Source: Erysipelotrichaceae bacterium | Lineage (GTDB): Bacteria > Bacillota_I > Bacilli_A > RF39 > UBA660 | Length of the DNA stretch: 50,737 nucleotides | Direction of reading: 5' to 3' | NCBI GenBank assembly: GCA_022772985.1 | Contig: JALEZJ010000103.1 | Span: 1-50,737, forward strand | Shown: in pieces, positions 42,832 to 50,737 of the stretch | How the letters are laid out: each line of letters starts with the position of its first letter | Position numbering within the stretch: the stretch's first letter is position 1 | Program-made: the position numbers and the translations under genes | Notes under the pieces: generated by a model | The model's database searches: none | Seen by the model: the letters and a program-made list of their open reading frames with translations, nothing else | What the model was told of the DNA's origin: nothing

Positions 42832-43587
42832 TTATACCAATTTTTTTCTTTTTTGTTGATGATAGACTATTTTTGTTAGTAAATTGGTTGGAATCATTTT
42901 TACTATAGCTTTTAAAAGTCTAATTTTAAAGCCAGGGATAATATAAAATTTGTTCTTTTTTAATTTTTTGATTGTGTATTTTGCTACTTGATCGCTATTA
43001 ATAGATTTTAGGCAAAATTCTACTCCTGCTCTTTTATTGAAATTGGTAGATACTGGTCCTGGGCATAAAATACTTAATTTTACATGAGATTTCTGTTTTC
43101 TTAGTTCTTCTTTTACTCCGGTTGTTAAACTTACTACATAATTTTTGCTGGCATAATAGGTACTCATTAGTGGTCCAGACATGAATCCTGCAATGGAAGC
43201 TACATTTAGAATTTTTCCTTGATCTTTTTTGATCATGTCTTGTAAATATAATTTCATTAAGGTATGAAGTGCTTTTATATTTAAATCAATCATTTGTAAT
43301 TCTTCTTCTAAGGACGTGGTGGAAAAATTTCCAAATAGACCAAATCCGGCATTATTGATTAAAATATCAATATGGGGAAATTTTTCATGTAGCTTTATAC
43401 AATTTTCTTGGTTTGTTAAATCTGTTGGATAAATTTCTACCTTCCCTTTAGGGGATAGTTCTTTTTTTAGTTCGGTTAATTTTTCTTTGTTTCTTGCTAC
43501 TAATATTAAATCGTAGTTTAATTTAGAAAATTCCATTGCTAGGCTTTTTCCAATTCCTGAACTGGCTCCGGTAATTAATACTTTCAT
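42832..43587 (-). CDS. Short-chain dehydrogenase/reductase
   Basis: This 251-residue protein has the classical SDR motifs: TGASSGIG (residues 6-13) for NAD(P) binding, NNAG near residue 80, and the catalytic Ser with YYASK (Tyr-x-x-x-Lys) near 150. The Arg after the second strand (VARNKEK) favours NADP. The C-terminal tail is Lys-rich. The substrate is unknown. It is followed by spoIIR, 43 nt away; an AAAGGA site precedes it. Confidence 0.9.
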   Translation of the reverse strand: MKVLITGASSGIGKSLAMEFSKLNYDLILVARNKEKLTELKKELSPKGKVEIYPTDLTNQENCIKLHEKFPHIDILINNAGFGLFGNFSTTSLEEELQMIDLNIKALHTLMKLYLQDMIKKDQGKILNVASIAGFMSGPLMSTYYASKNYVVSLTTGVKEELRKQKSHVKLSILCPGPVSTNFNKRAGVEFCLKSINSDQVAKYTIKKLKKNKFYIIPGFKIRLLKAIVKMIPTNLLTKIVYHQQKRKKLV

Positions 43588-43601
43588 GATAATTATCCTT
43601 T

Positions 43602-44243
43602 CTAGTAAGTATTATATTTTCTTGATTGTTCAATCGTCTTGATTAAGATTTGTTTCGTTTTTGGTTCAATATATTTTTTTTCTTGTTCCCATTCAATATT
43701 ATAATAAATAAATTCGCTATTTAATTTGCATTCGTAGTCAAAAGGATCAATATGAATCATTCCTGAATAATAATAGTCAATACAATTTGGATGAAATAAG
43801 ATTAAAGTATTTACTCCAAAAGTAGAAAATAGATTCATCTGTTCTATTTTTATATCTTTTGATAATGAAAATAAATTAATATAGATACCGTCGTAATCGT
43901 TGCTTAATTTTTCAAAACTAAATTTATCTCTTTCTTTCTGGTAATTTTGTAATAGATATTTGTATTGTTCTTTGGTGGATAAATAAAATATCTTAGCATT
44001 TTGTTTTAGAGTTATGATGGAACATGGTTGATGAAAAGGATTTTTACTTTTATTTTTATAAAATAGTATATAAGGGTGTTCTAGGATATAATCTACCCAA
44101 CAGTTATAAGTAGGTAAGTTTACATCAAATTCTGTCATCCATAATCCACCACTTGGTTTTATACTACTATTTAATATAGAATCTTGAATTGGAATAAAAG
44201 ATTTTTTTAATATTTCGCTTGTTCCTACGGTTAAATATGTCAT
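43602..44243 (-). CDS. Unknown soluble protein with a KPSGGLW motif
   Basis: This 213-residue cytosolic protein has no signal peptide or membrane segment. Near residue 33 it reads SSIKPSGGLWMTEFD and later WVDYIL; a KP-x-GGLW segment followed by a Trp-containing helix appears in several uncharacterised bacterial and phage proteins, but I cannot name a function. The rest is Tyr- and Phe-rich with mixed helix and strand. An AAGGAG site supports the start. It stands 14 nt upstream of the SDR gene and may be co-transcribed with it. Confidence 0.7.
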   Translation of the reverse strand: MTYLTVGTSEILKKSFIPIQDSILNSSIKPSGGLWMTEFDVNLPTYNCWVDYILEHPYILFYKNKSKNPFHQPCSIITLKQNAKIFYLSTKEQYKYLLQNYQKERDKFSFEKLSNDYDGIYINLFSLSKDIKIEQMNLFSTFGVNTLILFHPNCIDYYYSGMIHIDPFDYECKLNSEFIYYNIEWEQEKKYIEPKTKQILIKTIEQSRKYNTY

Positions 44244-44332
44244 AATTTTCTCCTTGTGTGTTTTTTTATTTTTCTTTCTTGATATTTTTTAGAAGGAGAT
44301 ATTATTAATTAGTATTTTTTTGTATTATAAAA

Positions 44333-46708
44333 TTAATAATTTCTTACTTCGTAATCTTTATCTAATTTTTTTAATAGAAAGTCAATTCCTTTGTTTAATT
44401 TATCGAATATCCAAATGCTACAAATAGCAAATACGATATATAAAAGAACGGTATTGAAAGTTATTTGAGATAGATCAAAGAAATCATTTTGGAACATGAC
44501 AATATAGGTAAATAATAATACTAAAAATCCATATAAGGTTCCTCTAAACCAATTAAATGGTCTGCATAGTCGGTATAGATAAATGAATCCTGTGGTACCG
44601 GTCATGATAACAATTAGGGTTGAGGTTAAGTTTGGATCTATTGCGAACTGTTCTCTAAATAAGACGATCATTACCACATTAAATACTACTGTTAAAGCTG
44701 CTGGAACACTTTTTCCAACTACTTTTAGCATGAATTTTCCTTTTACTAAATTATGATTTGGTTCTAGGGCTAAGATAAAAGAGGGAATACTGATGGTACA
44801 GGTGGTAATTAGGCTAAGATGAATTGGTAAATAAAAGTATTCACTTTCCATAAAAATACAGATGATTACTAAGATACAGGTAAAGATAGTTTTGATTAAT
44901 AATAAGGAAGCTGATCTTTCTACATTATTGATGGTTCTTCTTCCTTCTGCGACTACTTCTGGCATAGATGCAAAATTAGAGTCAAGTAATACTAATTGAC
45001 TGACATTTTTGGCGGCGTCACTTCCACTTGCCATAGCAATACTACAGTCTGCTTTTTTTAAGGCTAGAACATCATTGACACCATCTCCTGTCATTGCAAC
45101 TGTATGTCCTTTTCGTTGTAAGCTTTCAATAATTAACTTTTTTTGGCTAGGGGTTACTCGACCAAAGACATCATATTTTTCTAACATTTCATCAATATTA
45201 TCTTCTGTTAATAGGGTGGCGTCCATTCCTTTTACGTCCTCTAAACCTGCACGTTTGGCAATATTACAAACGGTTTTAAAGTTGTCTCCACTGATAATTT
45301 TTACTTTGACACCTTGTTCTTTAAAATACTTCAAAGTATTTGGAGCTTCTTTACGGATTTTATCTTGTATTAATAAAAATCCTAATACTTTTAGATTCGT
45401 TGGTGTCTCAGTTAAAGCCTCTTTACTATAGGCGATTACTAGGATGCGATAATCACTATACTTCTCTACTTTTTCTTGATATTTATTAAAATCATTTTTT
45501 AATACAAATTCTGGTGCTCCTATGTAATAGCTACCTCTTTTATCAAAAGCTACTGCTGAAAATTTACGACTAGAGGAGAACTCTATTTTATTTTCAACAG
45601 ACCAAATTCCTTTATTTGGATAATATGTTTGCAATGCTTCCATAGTTGCATTGGTATTATCAAAGGCATAGCTTATATTGGATAGGACTTCATCTAGTCT
45701 TGTTGCATCAATTCCTTCTTCAGGAATTACTTGTGTTAATTCCATCGTTCCTTCAGTGATGGTCCCGGTTTTATCTAAGCAAATGACATCTACTCTGGCT
45801 AGGGTTTCAATACAGTATAATTGTTGGACTAGAACATGATATTTAGATAATCTTACTACGCTAACAGCCATAACGGAACTTGTTAGTAATAATAATCCTT
45901 CTGGTATCATTCCAATTAAGGCTCCTACGGTATTAAAAACGGATGCTGTAACATCATGATCTGTTACACTCCATTGATTTATAAATAATAAAATTCCAAC
46001 AGGAACAATGATTACAGATAGGACTTTTAATATTTTTTCAAATGAATTCATAATGACAGAATTCACTTTTTTTTCATATTTGGCTTCACTACTGATTTTG
46101 GAAATATAATTATCTTTTCCTATATTTTCTACTTTGGCATAGCAACTGCCACTTACGATAAAACTTCCGGATAAAATGGTATCTCCTACTTTTTTAGGAA
46201 TTGGATCTACTTCACCAGTTAAAAATGATTCATTTACCTCAACACTTCCTTCTAAGATGATGGAATCTGTTACTACTTGGTTTCCCATTTGAAAATGAAG
46301 AACATCATCTAAGACAATCTCTTCTATTCCTAATTTTTCTTCTTTTCCATTTCTAATACAAGCAACTTTTGCTTCGGCTAGAACTGATAATTTATCAATT
46401 GTTTTTTTGGAAATAATCTCTTGAATAATGCTAATTATACTATTACAAATAATTACTCCCATAAAGGTACAATTTTTTAAGGATTCAAAAAATTCTCCTC
46501 CATAAATACCTGCTATAATGATTGCACCGCCTAATATTAGGTTAATAAAATTAAAATAAGTAAAAAAATTACTTTTAATAATTTCTTTTATACTTTTTGT
46601 CGGGGGTTGATCATTATAATTTACTAAGTTATTTTGAATTCTTTCATTTACTTGACTACTATTTAATCCTTCTTTATAATTTGGTTGATATCTTTTTATA
46701 TCATTCAT
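44333..46708 (-). CDS. P-type cation-transporting ATPase (CtpE-like)
   Basis: From the ATG at 46708 it has about 791 residues (AGGTG is 6 nt upstream; an in-frame GTG that overlaps it is less likely). The actuator domain has LTGEVDPI near residue 165, TM4 has PEGLLLL near 270, the phosphorylation motif DKTGTIT is near 312, and the hinge TGDGVNDVLALKKADCSIAM is near 535. The N-terminal sequence (NYKEGLNSSQVNERI, then PPTKSIKEIIKSNFFTYFN) is that of the CtpE/HAD-IC subfamily, for which Ca2+ uptake has been reported in mycobacteria; the ion here is unproven. About ten membrane segments in total. Confidence 0.9.
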   Translation of the reverse strand: MNDIKRYQPNYKEGLNSSQVNERIQNNLVNYNDQPPTKSIKEIIKSNFFTYFNFINLILGGAIIIAGIYGGEFFESLKNCTFMGVIICNSIISIIQEIISKKTIDKLSVLAEAKVACIRNGKEEKLGIEEIVLDDVLHFQMGNQVVTDSIILEGSVEVNESFLTGEVDPIPKKVGDTILSGSFIVSGSCYAKVENIGKDNYISKISSEAKYEKKVNSVIMNSFEKILKVLSVIIVPVGILLFINQWSVTDHDVTASVFNTVGALIGMIPEGLLLLTSSVMAVSVVRLSKYHVLVQQLYCIETLARVDVICLDKTGTITEGTMELTQVIPEEGIDATRLDEVLSNISYAFDNTNATMEALQTYYPNKGIWSVENKIEFSSSRKFSAVAFDKRGSYYIGAPEFVLKNDFNKYQEKVEKYSDYRILVIAYSKEALTETPTNLKVLGFLLIQDKIRKEAPNTLKYFKEQGVKVKIISGDNFKTVCNIAKRAGLEDVKGMDATLLTEDNIDEMLEKYDVFGRVTPSQKKLIIESLQRKGHTVAMTGDGVNDVLALKKADCSIAMASGSDAAKNVSQLVLLDSNFASMPEVVAEGRRTINNVERSASLLLIKTIFTCILVIICIFMESEYFYLPIHLSLITTCTISIPSFILALEPNHNLVKGKFMLKVVGKSVPAALTVVFNVVMIVLFREQFAIDPNLTSTLIVIMTGTTGFIYLYRLCRPFNWFRGTLYGFLVLLFTYIVMFQNDFFDLSQITFNTVLLYIVFAICSIWIFDKLNKGIDFLLKKLDKDYEVRNY

Positions 46709-46875
46709 CATTATCACCTGCTAACTAGCTTTATTTTATCATATTTTGTTTTATATTTACAGTGAATTTTTAGGATTTTGAAATATTCCATATTCTTCTT
46801 AAAAAAAAGCATTGAATCAGTATTTTTCAAAAGAAAAAAGCACTAAAATTTTGTTTCTTATCTACTATAAATATT

Positions 46876-47850
46876 TTAATTGTTAAATAGAATCTTTCTT
46901 TTTATATGTTCTTTCTTGATAATAGGATACATTGTGACAATATTTTTTGTGTTGGGAAAAGTAATTACTTTGACATTATTTGTCTTACAATTGTTAACTT
47001 CTCCTATTATTTCTTCACAATCGATTAAATATTTATCACAAAGGCTAAAATTATAGGGTTCTAAATCTTGAATTTTTTGAACTATTAATTGGTATAGATT
47101 AGATATATCGACTGTTTGAAAAAATCTAGTATGCTCCTTTTTTTGATTATTTGCTTCTAAATGTAACTGAATGTGTTCAATAGCTCTAGTTTCATCATAC
47201 TGGATTAATTGTTTCAAAAAGTAACTGGTTTGAATTTTCTCTTGATCATTTTCAGTTAAAATATTTAATTTGTATTTCAAATATAAATTAAGTTGGTTAA
47301 TATCACTTGCTTTAAATTTTTTTAATTCAGTAAATTCTAATAATTGTTGAAATAAAAGATACGCTTTTTTAAAATTTTCAAGCTTTATTTCAATAAATAT
47401 TCTTTGAAGCAAGGATTGGAATTGATACAAATTTTCAGGCTCTATATCTTTTTTTATAGAAATTTTTTCAAAATATTTTTTAGAGGTTTCTAAATTACCA
47501 AGATATTTTTCTATAAGCCCTAATTCTATTAGAGCGTTGTCATTATATTTACTACCAATTAAAGTTTTAAAATAATATTGGGCTAATGTAATATTACCAT
47601 TTATTTTTTCTAACTGTCCTAGAATAAACATAGCGTCTTTTCGTTTTTTAGTATCGAGTAAATCTTCTAATAGTGTTTTTCCTTCTTCTCTTGTTTTTTC
47701 TTGTCTTACTAATAAATGACCAAGTTCTATTTGTATATTTACACTAGTGGGATACTTTTTTAATAAATTTCTTAAGATAATTTCTCCTTGTTCTAATTGC
47801 CCATTTTTTATGAGCTTTTCAGCTTCATTAAGTTCTTCATAAAAAATCAT
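46876..47850 (-). CDS. TPR-repeat protein
   Basis: This 324-residue protein has at least four tetratricopeptide-like helix pairs in residues 1-150 (ELNEAEKLIKNGQLEQGEIILRNLLKKYP, then AMFILGQLEKINGNITLAQYYFKTL and ALIELGLIEKYLGNLETSKKYFEKI), with the usual Gly/Ala and Tyr/Phe positions. The second half is more irregular. No membrane segment. TPR proteins serve as protein-binding scaffolds; the partner is unknown. It lies 26 nt after prmC and is probably in the same unit as prfA-prmC. Confidence 0.8.
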   Translation of the reverse strand: MIFYEELNEAEKLIKNGQLEQGEIILRNLLKKYPTSVNIQIELGHLLVRQEKTREEGKTLLEDLLDTKKRKDAMFILGQLEKINGNITLAQYYFKTLIGSKYNDNALIELGLIEKYLGNLETSKKYFEKISIKKDIEPENLYQFQSLLQRIFIEIKLENFKKAYLLFQQLLEFTELKKFKASDINQLNLYLKYKLNILTENDQEKIQTSYFLKQLIQYDETRAIEHIQLHLEANNQKKEHTRFFQTVDISNLYQLIVQKIQDLEPYNFSLCDKYLIDCEEIIGEVNNCKTNNVKVITFPNTKNIVTMYPIIKKEHIKRKILFNN

Positions 47851-47876
47851 ATTCCTCTCACACCTTTTCTTGGACT

Positions 47877-48611
47877 TTAATCTTTTTTCATAATAAAAAC
47901 AAATCTATTCCTATTTGAATAATCTTTTTCTATTTTTACTTCTATATTTTTTAAATATTGATAGGCTAAGTTTTTAACATCCTCTCCTTGTTTTTCTCCT
48001 ATTTCAAATGCTATTAAAAATTTATTTTCTAAGTAAAAATTTGCTTGATTTAATATTTTTTTGTAAAAGTATAGGCCATTTTCTTCTGCGTATAGAGCTA
48101 GATGAGGTTCATTATCTTTTACTACCTCTTCTATTTCTTCATCGTACCTAATATAAGGAGGATTACTAATGATGATATCAAATTTGCCTGTTACTTTAGA
48201 AAAAACATCACTTTGATATAGTGTTACTTCTACTTGATTATTATTTAGATTTTTTTTTGCTACTTTTAGGGCTTGATTGGAAATATCAATTCCTGTTATT
48301 TGGCTGTTTAATTCTTTTTTTAAAGTAATTGCAATACAGCCACTACCGGTACCAATATCTAATATTTTTAAATTAGATATTTTATCTTTTGGAAATAATT
48401 TTTGAATATACATGATGGTTTTTTCTACTAATAGTTCTGTTTCAAATCTAGGTATTAAAACATTTTTATTTACTTCGATGATATTTCCATAAAAATCGAC
48501 GTTTCCCACAATATACTGTGGAGAAATCCCTTTTTTTAGAAGTTTTATTCCTTCTTCTTGTTTTTCGGTTGGTAAATATTTTTTTAAATATTCTACATCT
48601 TTTTTTCTCAT
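47877..48611 (-). CDS. prmC: Peptide chain release factor N5-glutamine methyltransferase
   Basis: From the ATG at 48611 (GAGTGG site) it has 244 residues. It methylates the Gln of the GGQ motif of PrfA, encoded just upstream. The SAM motif is ILDIGTGSGCIAITL, followed by the diagnostic NPPY (residues SNPPYIRYDEEIEEVV), which holds the target glutamine. The N-terminal substrate-binding region (GISPQYIVGNVDFYG, then VLIPRFETELLV) is present, with the usual RFETE form of the RPETE motif. Length is slightly short. Confidence 0.93.
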   Translation of the reverse strand: MRKKDVEYLKKYLPTEKQEEGIKLLKKGISPQYIVGNVDFYGNIIEVNKNVLIPRFETELLVEKTIMYIQKLFPKDKISNLKILDIGTGSGCIAITLKKELNSQITGIDISNQALKVAKKNLNNNQVEVTLYQSDVFSKVTGKFDIIISNPPYIRYDEEIEEVVKDNEPHLALYAEENGLYFYKKILNQANFYLENKFLIAFEIGEKQGEDVKNLAYQYLKNIEVKIEKDYSNRNRFVFIMKKD

Positions 48612-48663
48612 AAATACCACTCTATTTCTAAATTATTAGGAAAAGATATTACATAAGGCTATT

Positions 48664-49734
48664 TTATGCAATATCTTTGTCATTTCCTTCTAATTTTCTT
48701 TTTTGATCTTCATTCATTAAGGCTTCTATTACGACTCCTAAATCTCCATCCATGATTCTATCTAGATTTATAGAAGTAAAACCAATTCGATGATCAGTAA
48801 GTCTATTTTGTGGATAGTTGTAAGTTCTTATTTTTTCACTTCTATCTCCTGTTCCAATTTTACTTCGGCGTTCTTTTCCTTCTGCTTCTTCTTTTTCTCT
48901 TAGTTTTAAATCATATAATCTAGTTTTTAAAATTTTAATAGCCATTTCTTTATTTTTGATTTGACTTCTTTCTACTTGAGAATATACAATAATTCCAGTT
49001 GGAATGTGGGTTAGACGAACGGCACTATCAGTGGTATTGACTCCTTGTCCTCCACACCCACTGCTTCTTGTAATATCAACACGTACTTCATTCATATCTA
49101 GTTCAAAGTCTAATTCTTCTGCTTCTGGCATTACTAGTACAGTTGCTGTTGAAGTGTGAACTCTACCTTGACTTTCTGTTGCAGGAACTCTCTGTACTCG
49201 GTGAGCACCACTTTCATATTTTAGTTTAGAATAGACATTTTCTCCTTTTACCATAAACTCAATATTGGTAAATCCACCAGCTGATCCTTCAATGCTGTTA
49301 GTTACATCTATTTTCCAACCTTCACGACTTGCATATTTCATATACATATCAAATAAATCTCCTGCAAAGATATTTGCTTCGTCTCCACCTGCTGCTCCTT
49401 TAATTTCTACTACAACATTTTTTTCATCATTTGGATCATGTGGTAATAGTAAAATCTCTAGTTGACTTTCTAATTTGCTCTTTTCTTCTTCTAGGGATAC
49501 TAGTTCTTCTTTGGCAAAAGCTCCTAGTTCACTATCTTTTGTAAGTTCTTTATCTTCTTCTATATTTTTTAATACTTGTTTATATTTATTATATAGTTCT
49601 ACTGTTTCTGATAGTCTCGTTTGTTCTTTCGATAATTCTGTCATTTTTTTTATATCTTGAATTATATCAGGACTAGATAATTGTTCTGTTATCTCTTGAT
49701 ATCTTTTTACGATGGCTTCTAATCTGTCTATCAT
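48664..49734 (-). CDS. prfA: Peptide chain release factor 1
   Basis: This 356-residue factor ends translation at UAA and UAG. The GGQ motif (SSGCGGQGVNTTDSAVRLTHIPTG) in the middle domain triggers peptide release, and the codon-reading PxT-type loop appears in RVPATESQGR (PAT). The N-terminal helical domain is rich in Glu and Lys. It heads a prfA-prmC unit with the TPR gene after it. The site GGAGCG precedes the ATG, with a TTGCCT-N17-TAGAAT promoter upstream. Confidence 0.98.
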   Translation of the reverse strand: MIDRLEAIVKRYQEITEQLSSPDIIQDIKKMTELSKEQTRLSETVELYNKYKQVLKNIEEDKELTKDSELGAFAKEELVSLEEEKSKLESQLEILLLPHDPNDEKNVVVEIKGAAGGDEANIFAGDLFDMYMKYASREGWKIDVTNSIEGSAGGFTNIEFMVKGENVYSKLKYESGAHRVQRVPATESQGRVHTSTATVLVMPEAEELDFELDMNEVRVDITRSSGCGGQGVNTTDSAVRLTHIPTGIIVYSQVERSQIKNKEMAIKILKTRLYDLKLREKEEAEGKERRSKIGTGDRSEKIRTYNYPQNRLTDHRIGFTSINLDRIMDGDLGVVIEALMNEDQKRKLEGNDKDIA

Positions 49735-49759
49735 ATCAATCGCTCCTTTTCTTTTTATT

Positions 49760-49788
49760 ATTCTATCATATTATAAAGAAGAAGGCAA
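49760..49788 (-). promoter_or_regulatory. prfA-prmC promoter
   Basis: TTGCCT (49788-49783), 17-nt spacer, TAGAAT (49765-49760). The -35 abuts the T-run of the terminator of the next gene upstream, so the two signals share bases. Confidence 0.6.
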
Positions 49789-49827
49789 AAAATATTTAGA
49801 ATATTTTTTAGGTATTCTAAATATTTT
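49789..49827 (-). terminator. Terminator of the last gene, containing its stop codon
   Basis: A perfect 15-bp stem AAAATATTTAGAATA/TATTCTAAATATTTT with a 9-nt loop. The stop of the gene at 49826 (TAA) overlaps the foot of the stem. Confidence 0.8.
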
Positions 49828-50518
49828 ATTTTCGTTTTCTTGCTTTTATAAAAATGCTGTTATCTCCAAGGATGGTAGTGTTATTTATACTTAACTCTTT
49901 CATATCTTTTGAAAAATAACAACTTCCAACTCCAATTATTTTAGAAAAATCATATTTTGTCACGACATCATAAGAAATAATTCCTTCTGTTAAAGCTAAT
50001 CTAAACATTTTTAAGTCATGTCTTTTCCAGGCGTTTAAAGATTTTTGGCCTTTTTCTTTGTATGATTCTAAAGCTTGTTCTACCATGGTAGACGAACATT
50101 TGGGCCAAAGATTTTCAAATGGCATACAATGAATAATTCCTTTGCCAATAAATTGTTGTGCTATCTCATTATAATTTGTTGCATCTAGTTCTCCTAATAA
50201 ACTAGTAAATAAAAGAATACTATTTAAATAAGTACATTGGATTTTTTCTTTTATGTATTCACAGTCATCTCCAGTACTAGAAGTAATATATTGATTCATT
50301 AAAGTATTTCCTTCTCTTATATAGCCTGTTTTTAATATGGATTTAAAACTAGCTAATCCTTCTTGAGTTGATATTTGGTAGTTATTTATGTCTTCTCTAT
50401 TTATTAGTTCGTCCCTTAATTCTTTTAATTCATCTCTTCTTTTTACTTTTAATTTTCCTACTAATAAAGTATTTTCTGTATCTTGTGTTATAATCATATC
50501 GCGTTTTTGTTGTTCCAT
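49826..50518 (-). CDS. Unknown soluble protein
   Basis: From the ATG at 50518 it has 230 residues; an in-frame ATG at 50578 cannot be used because it overlaps the -35 of the promoter, and a GGGGGAA site supports the later start. No signal peptide or membrane segment. Residues around 20-50 (GKLKVKRRDELKELRDELIN) look like a basic coiled coil, and the middle has several Cys and Trp (CMPFENLWPKCSSTMVEQALESY). The C-terminal part (IGVGSCYFSKDMKELSINNTTILGDNSIF) is strand-rich. No family recognised. It stands alone with its own promoter and terminator. Confidence 0.75.
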   Translation of the reverse strand: MEQQKRDMIITQDTENTLLVGKLKVKRRDELKELRDELINREDINNYQISTQEGLASFKSILKTGYIREGNTLMNQYITSSTGDDCEYIKEKIQCTYLNSILLFTSLLGELDATNYNEIAQQFIGKGIIHCMPFENLWPKCSSTMVEQALESYKEKGQKSLNAWKRHDLKMFRLALTEGIISYDVVTKYDFSKIIGVGSCYFSKDMKELSINNTTILGDNSIFIKARKRK

Positions 50519-50549
50519 CACACTATTTCCCCCAATCAAAACGTTGTTT

Positions 50550-50578
50550 ATTTTAGCATATCTTTTTATTTCTGTCAA
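50550..50578 (-). promoter_or_regulatory. Promoter of the last gene
   Basis: TTGACA (50578-50573), 17-nt spacer, TAAAAT (50555-50550). It fixes the gene start downstream at 50518. Confidence 0.75.
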
Positions 50579-50737
50579 CTGTTAGTTATTTTTTGCCAGG
50601 ATAAATTCATAAACGTGGAAATAATAGATATTACTTATATAGTGTATTTATTATTTTTTCTATTTCATACTCAAAATCCATACTAATATTGAATCGAATT
50701 GAATTCATGCTTAACTTAGTTTGATTTTTGAATATTT

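Noticed and set aside
46770-46875. T-rich stretch after the TPR gene
   Set aside because: Only a weak TTTTTC/GAAAAA pairing exists; not a convincing terminator.
1-50737. CRISPR arrays, tRNA or rRNA genes, insertion sequences and prophage genes
   Set aside because: I saw no repeat-spacer series, no tRNA cloverleaf, no transposase or integrase and no phage structural genes.

Overview
The window looks like a chromosomal piece of a low-GC, AT-rich Bacillota (Bacilli-type) bacterium, probably one of the uncultured gut lineages near the Erysipelotrichia or Mollicutes; I cannot name a species. The signs are Bacillus-type replication loaders (DnaB/DnaI), a GatCAB-AspRS operon behind a T-box, a short Gram-positive DnaE, an RpoB with a long acidic tail, and consensus promoters (TTGACA-N17-TATAAT) with AGGAGG ribosome sites. 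TGA is used as a stop (nusG and spoIIR end in TGA), so this is the standard code 11 and not the Mycoplasma code.

Layout. Nearly everything is on the minus strand; only 16.9-19.9 kb is a plus-strand block of four genes. From left to right: two flavoproteins (1-1963); a degenerate stretch with a gene remnant (1964-2691); a small SUKH-like pair (2692-3219); rpoC and rpoB (3402-10687); an unusual two-gene insertion between rplL and rpoB (10853-13206); rplL, rplJ, rplA, rplK, nusG and secE (13334-16544); an XRE regulator, an rRNA methyltransferase, an RluA pseudouridine synthase and an unknown protein on the plus strand; a ClpX-like ATPase, an OB-fold protein and a 1157-residue unknown protein (20002-25241); dnaE, a tandem P-loop kinase, a tail-anchored protein, dnaI and dnaB (25397-32150); two paralogous coiled-coil membrane proteins (32300-35615); aspS-gatB-gatA-gatC behind a T-box (35964-41305); a gene remnant, an MntP-like transporter, SpoIIR, an SDR, an unknown protein and a P-type ATPase (41364-46708); and a TPR protein with prmC and prfA, then one last unknown gene (46876-50518).

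How it works together. The transcription and translation block is split into several separately promoted units (secE-nusG, rplK-rplA, rplJ-rplL, the inserted pair, rpoB-rpoC), with an L10 leader attenuator before rplJ and structured leaders before rplK and rplA. The aspS-gatCAB operon appears built for tRNA-dependent asparagine formation: the T-box specifier reads best as AAC (Asn), and AspRS has the RDHGG signature of the non-discriminating type. PrmC and its substrate PrfA sit side by side. The most interesting unexplained parts are the membrane paralog pair under a perfect promoter, the single-pass disordered protein lodged between rplL and rpoB, the duplicated P-loop kinase before dnaE, the ClpX-like ATPase without ClpP-docking or zinc domains, and a duplicated terminator-like hairpin repeat.
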